A DNA stretch of 16,162 bases from Candidatus Zhuqueibacterota bacterium 4484_188 (GTDB taxonomy: Bacteria > Calditrichota > Calditrichia > RBG-13-44-9). The stretch lies in the NCBI GenBank assembly GCA_002049825.1, contig MVCZ01000060.1, forward strand, positions 1-16,162. The letters run 5' to 3'. Shown piece after piece: positions 15,761 to 16,162 of the stretch (the first letter of the stretch is position 1; every line of letters starts with the position of its first letter). A model generated the notes under the pieces. It did no database searches, was not told the DNA's origin, and worked only from the letters and a program-made list of their open reading frames with translations. The position numbers were made by a program, and so were the translations under genes.

Positions 15761-16162
15761 AAACTTCACTACCATCAGCAGCTATTTACAAAACCCCGGT
15801 TTAATAGGGCAGGGAAATTCCTCAAAGCAACATCGCTATTCTTTTGAAGATGTCCGGGTTGCCGAAGGACATGAATATTGGTATAAATTGGTCGATGTGG
15901 ATGTGAACGGCAACAGAACGTTTTACGGTCCTATTAAGGTCAATTTCTCCAAAGGCATTGCCACGATTTCCACCCAGGTTCCCGCGCAGTTTCGTTTATA
16001 CCAAAACTACCCGAATCCGTTTAACCCAACAACCATCTTGCGATTCGACGTTCCCCGTCTGAGCGGTGATTTTCAGAATAGCAGATTAGTTATTTACAAT
16101 AGCCTGGGCGAAGTAGTCAAATCGCTCTTTCGTGGAAAGATTGAACCGGGTAGCTATGAAAT
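15756..16162 (+). pseudogene. Continuation of the secreted protein: FlgD-like/type A C-terminal sorting domain (frameshifted, partial)
   Basis: An open frame without its own start begins NENFTTISSYLQNPGLIGQGN, right after the TESEIGNAS of the upstream frame. It continues through YWYKLVDVDVNGNRTFYG into RLYQNYPNPFNPTTILRF and VIYNSLGEVV...IEPGSYE. The NPFNPTT block marks the C-terminal sorting (type IX-like/FlgD Ig-like) domain found on secreted proteins of Bacteroidetes, Ignavibacteria, Calditrichota and relatives. Compared with typical modules (TESEI.N..F.IERS...NF..I), about ten residues are missing at the join, so this looks like a small deletion rather than a one-base slip. The gene runs off the window's right edge. 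Confidence 0.75.

Noticed and set aside
1..16162. CRISPR array, tRNA/rRNA, insertion sequence or phage genes
   Set aside because: No regularly spaced repeats, no tRNA-like arms in the spacers, and no transposase or integrase motifs in any frame I read.

Overview
The window looks like chromosomal, mostly housekeeping DNA from an uncultured or little-studied bacterium of the FCB group (Bacteroidetes/Chlorobi and relatives, possibly Calditrichota or a similar phylum). This placement is an inference. It rests on a secreted protein with the 'YQNYPNPFNPTT' C-terminal sorting-type domain, on a carB ending in a degenerate MGS-like tail of the kind seen in those phyla, and on moderate GC with AT-rich spacers. 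I see no CRISPR array, tRNA, rRNA, integrase or insertion sequence.

Layout. A carB 3' end (1-177, + strand) faces a long run of minus-strand genes. In transcription order on the minus strand these are: rpoN (14555-13086, with terminator); hslV, a broken hslU, an argF fused to a FemAB/GNAT-type acetyltransferase, a Wzx-type flippase and a 40-codon coupled ORF (12708-7774); then a lipid operon yceD-rpmF-plsX-fabH-fabD-fabG-acpP (7680-2767), which ends in a strong intrinsic terminator; then a 458-bp spacer and fabF-rnc (2308-275). A secreted protein gene diverges from rpoN at 14843 and runs off the right edge.

How it fits together. PlsX, FabH, FabD, FabG, AcpP and FabF form the type II fatty-acid initiation and elongation set. 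They are coupled to ribosomal protein L32 and the YceD/DUF177 protein in the classical arrangement, and rnc follows fabF. HslV/HslU is a two-component protease. ArgF and CarB belong to arginine/pyrimidine synthesis. The flippase and the GNAT protein suggest a small cell-surface or polysaccharide cluster.

The most notable signal is damage. The fab genes, rpmF, rpoN and hslV are intact, yet five sites carry clear lesions: a 17-bp tandem duplication breaks yceD; hslU has lost its start and part of its I domain with a frameshift; argF is truncated just before its HCLP catalytic motif and fused in frame to the GNAT gene; and the secreted protein has an internal frame break with apparent loss of about ten residues. 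This may be real gene decay or an assembly/amplification artefact. No new defence or metabolic system is evident. Two intergenic spacers (2309-2720 and 12709-13048) hold hairpin-rich DNA that I cannot explain.
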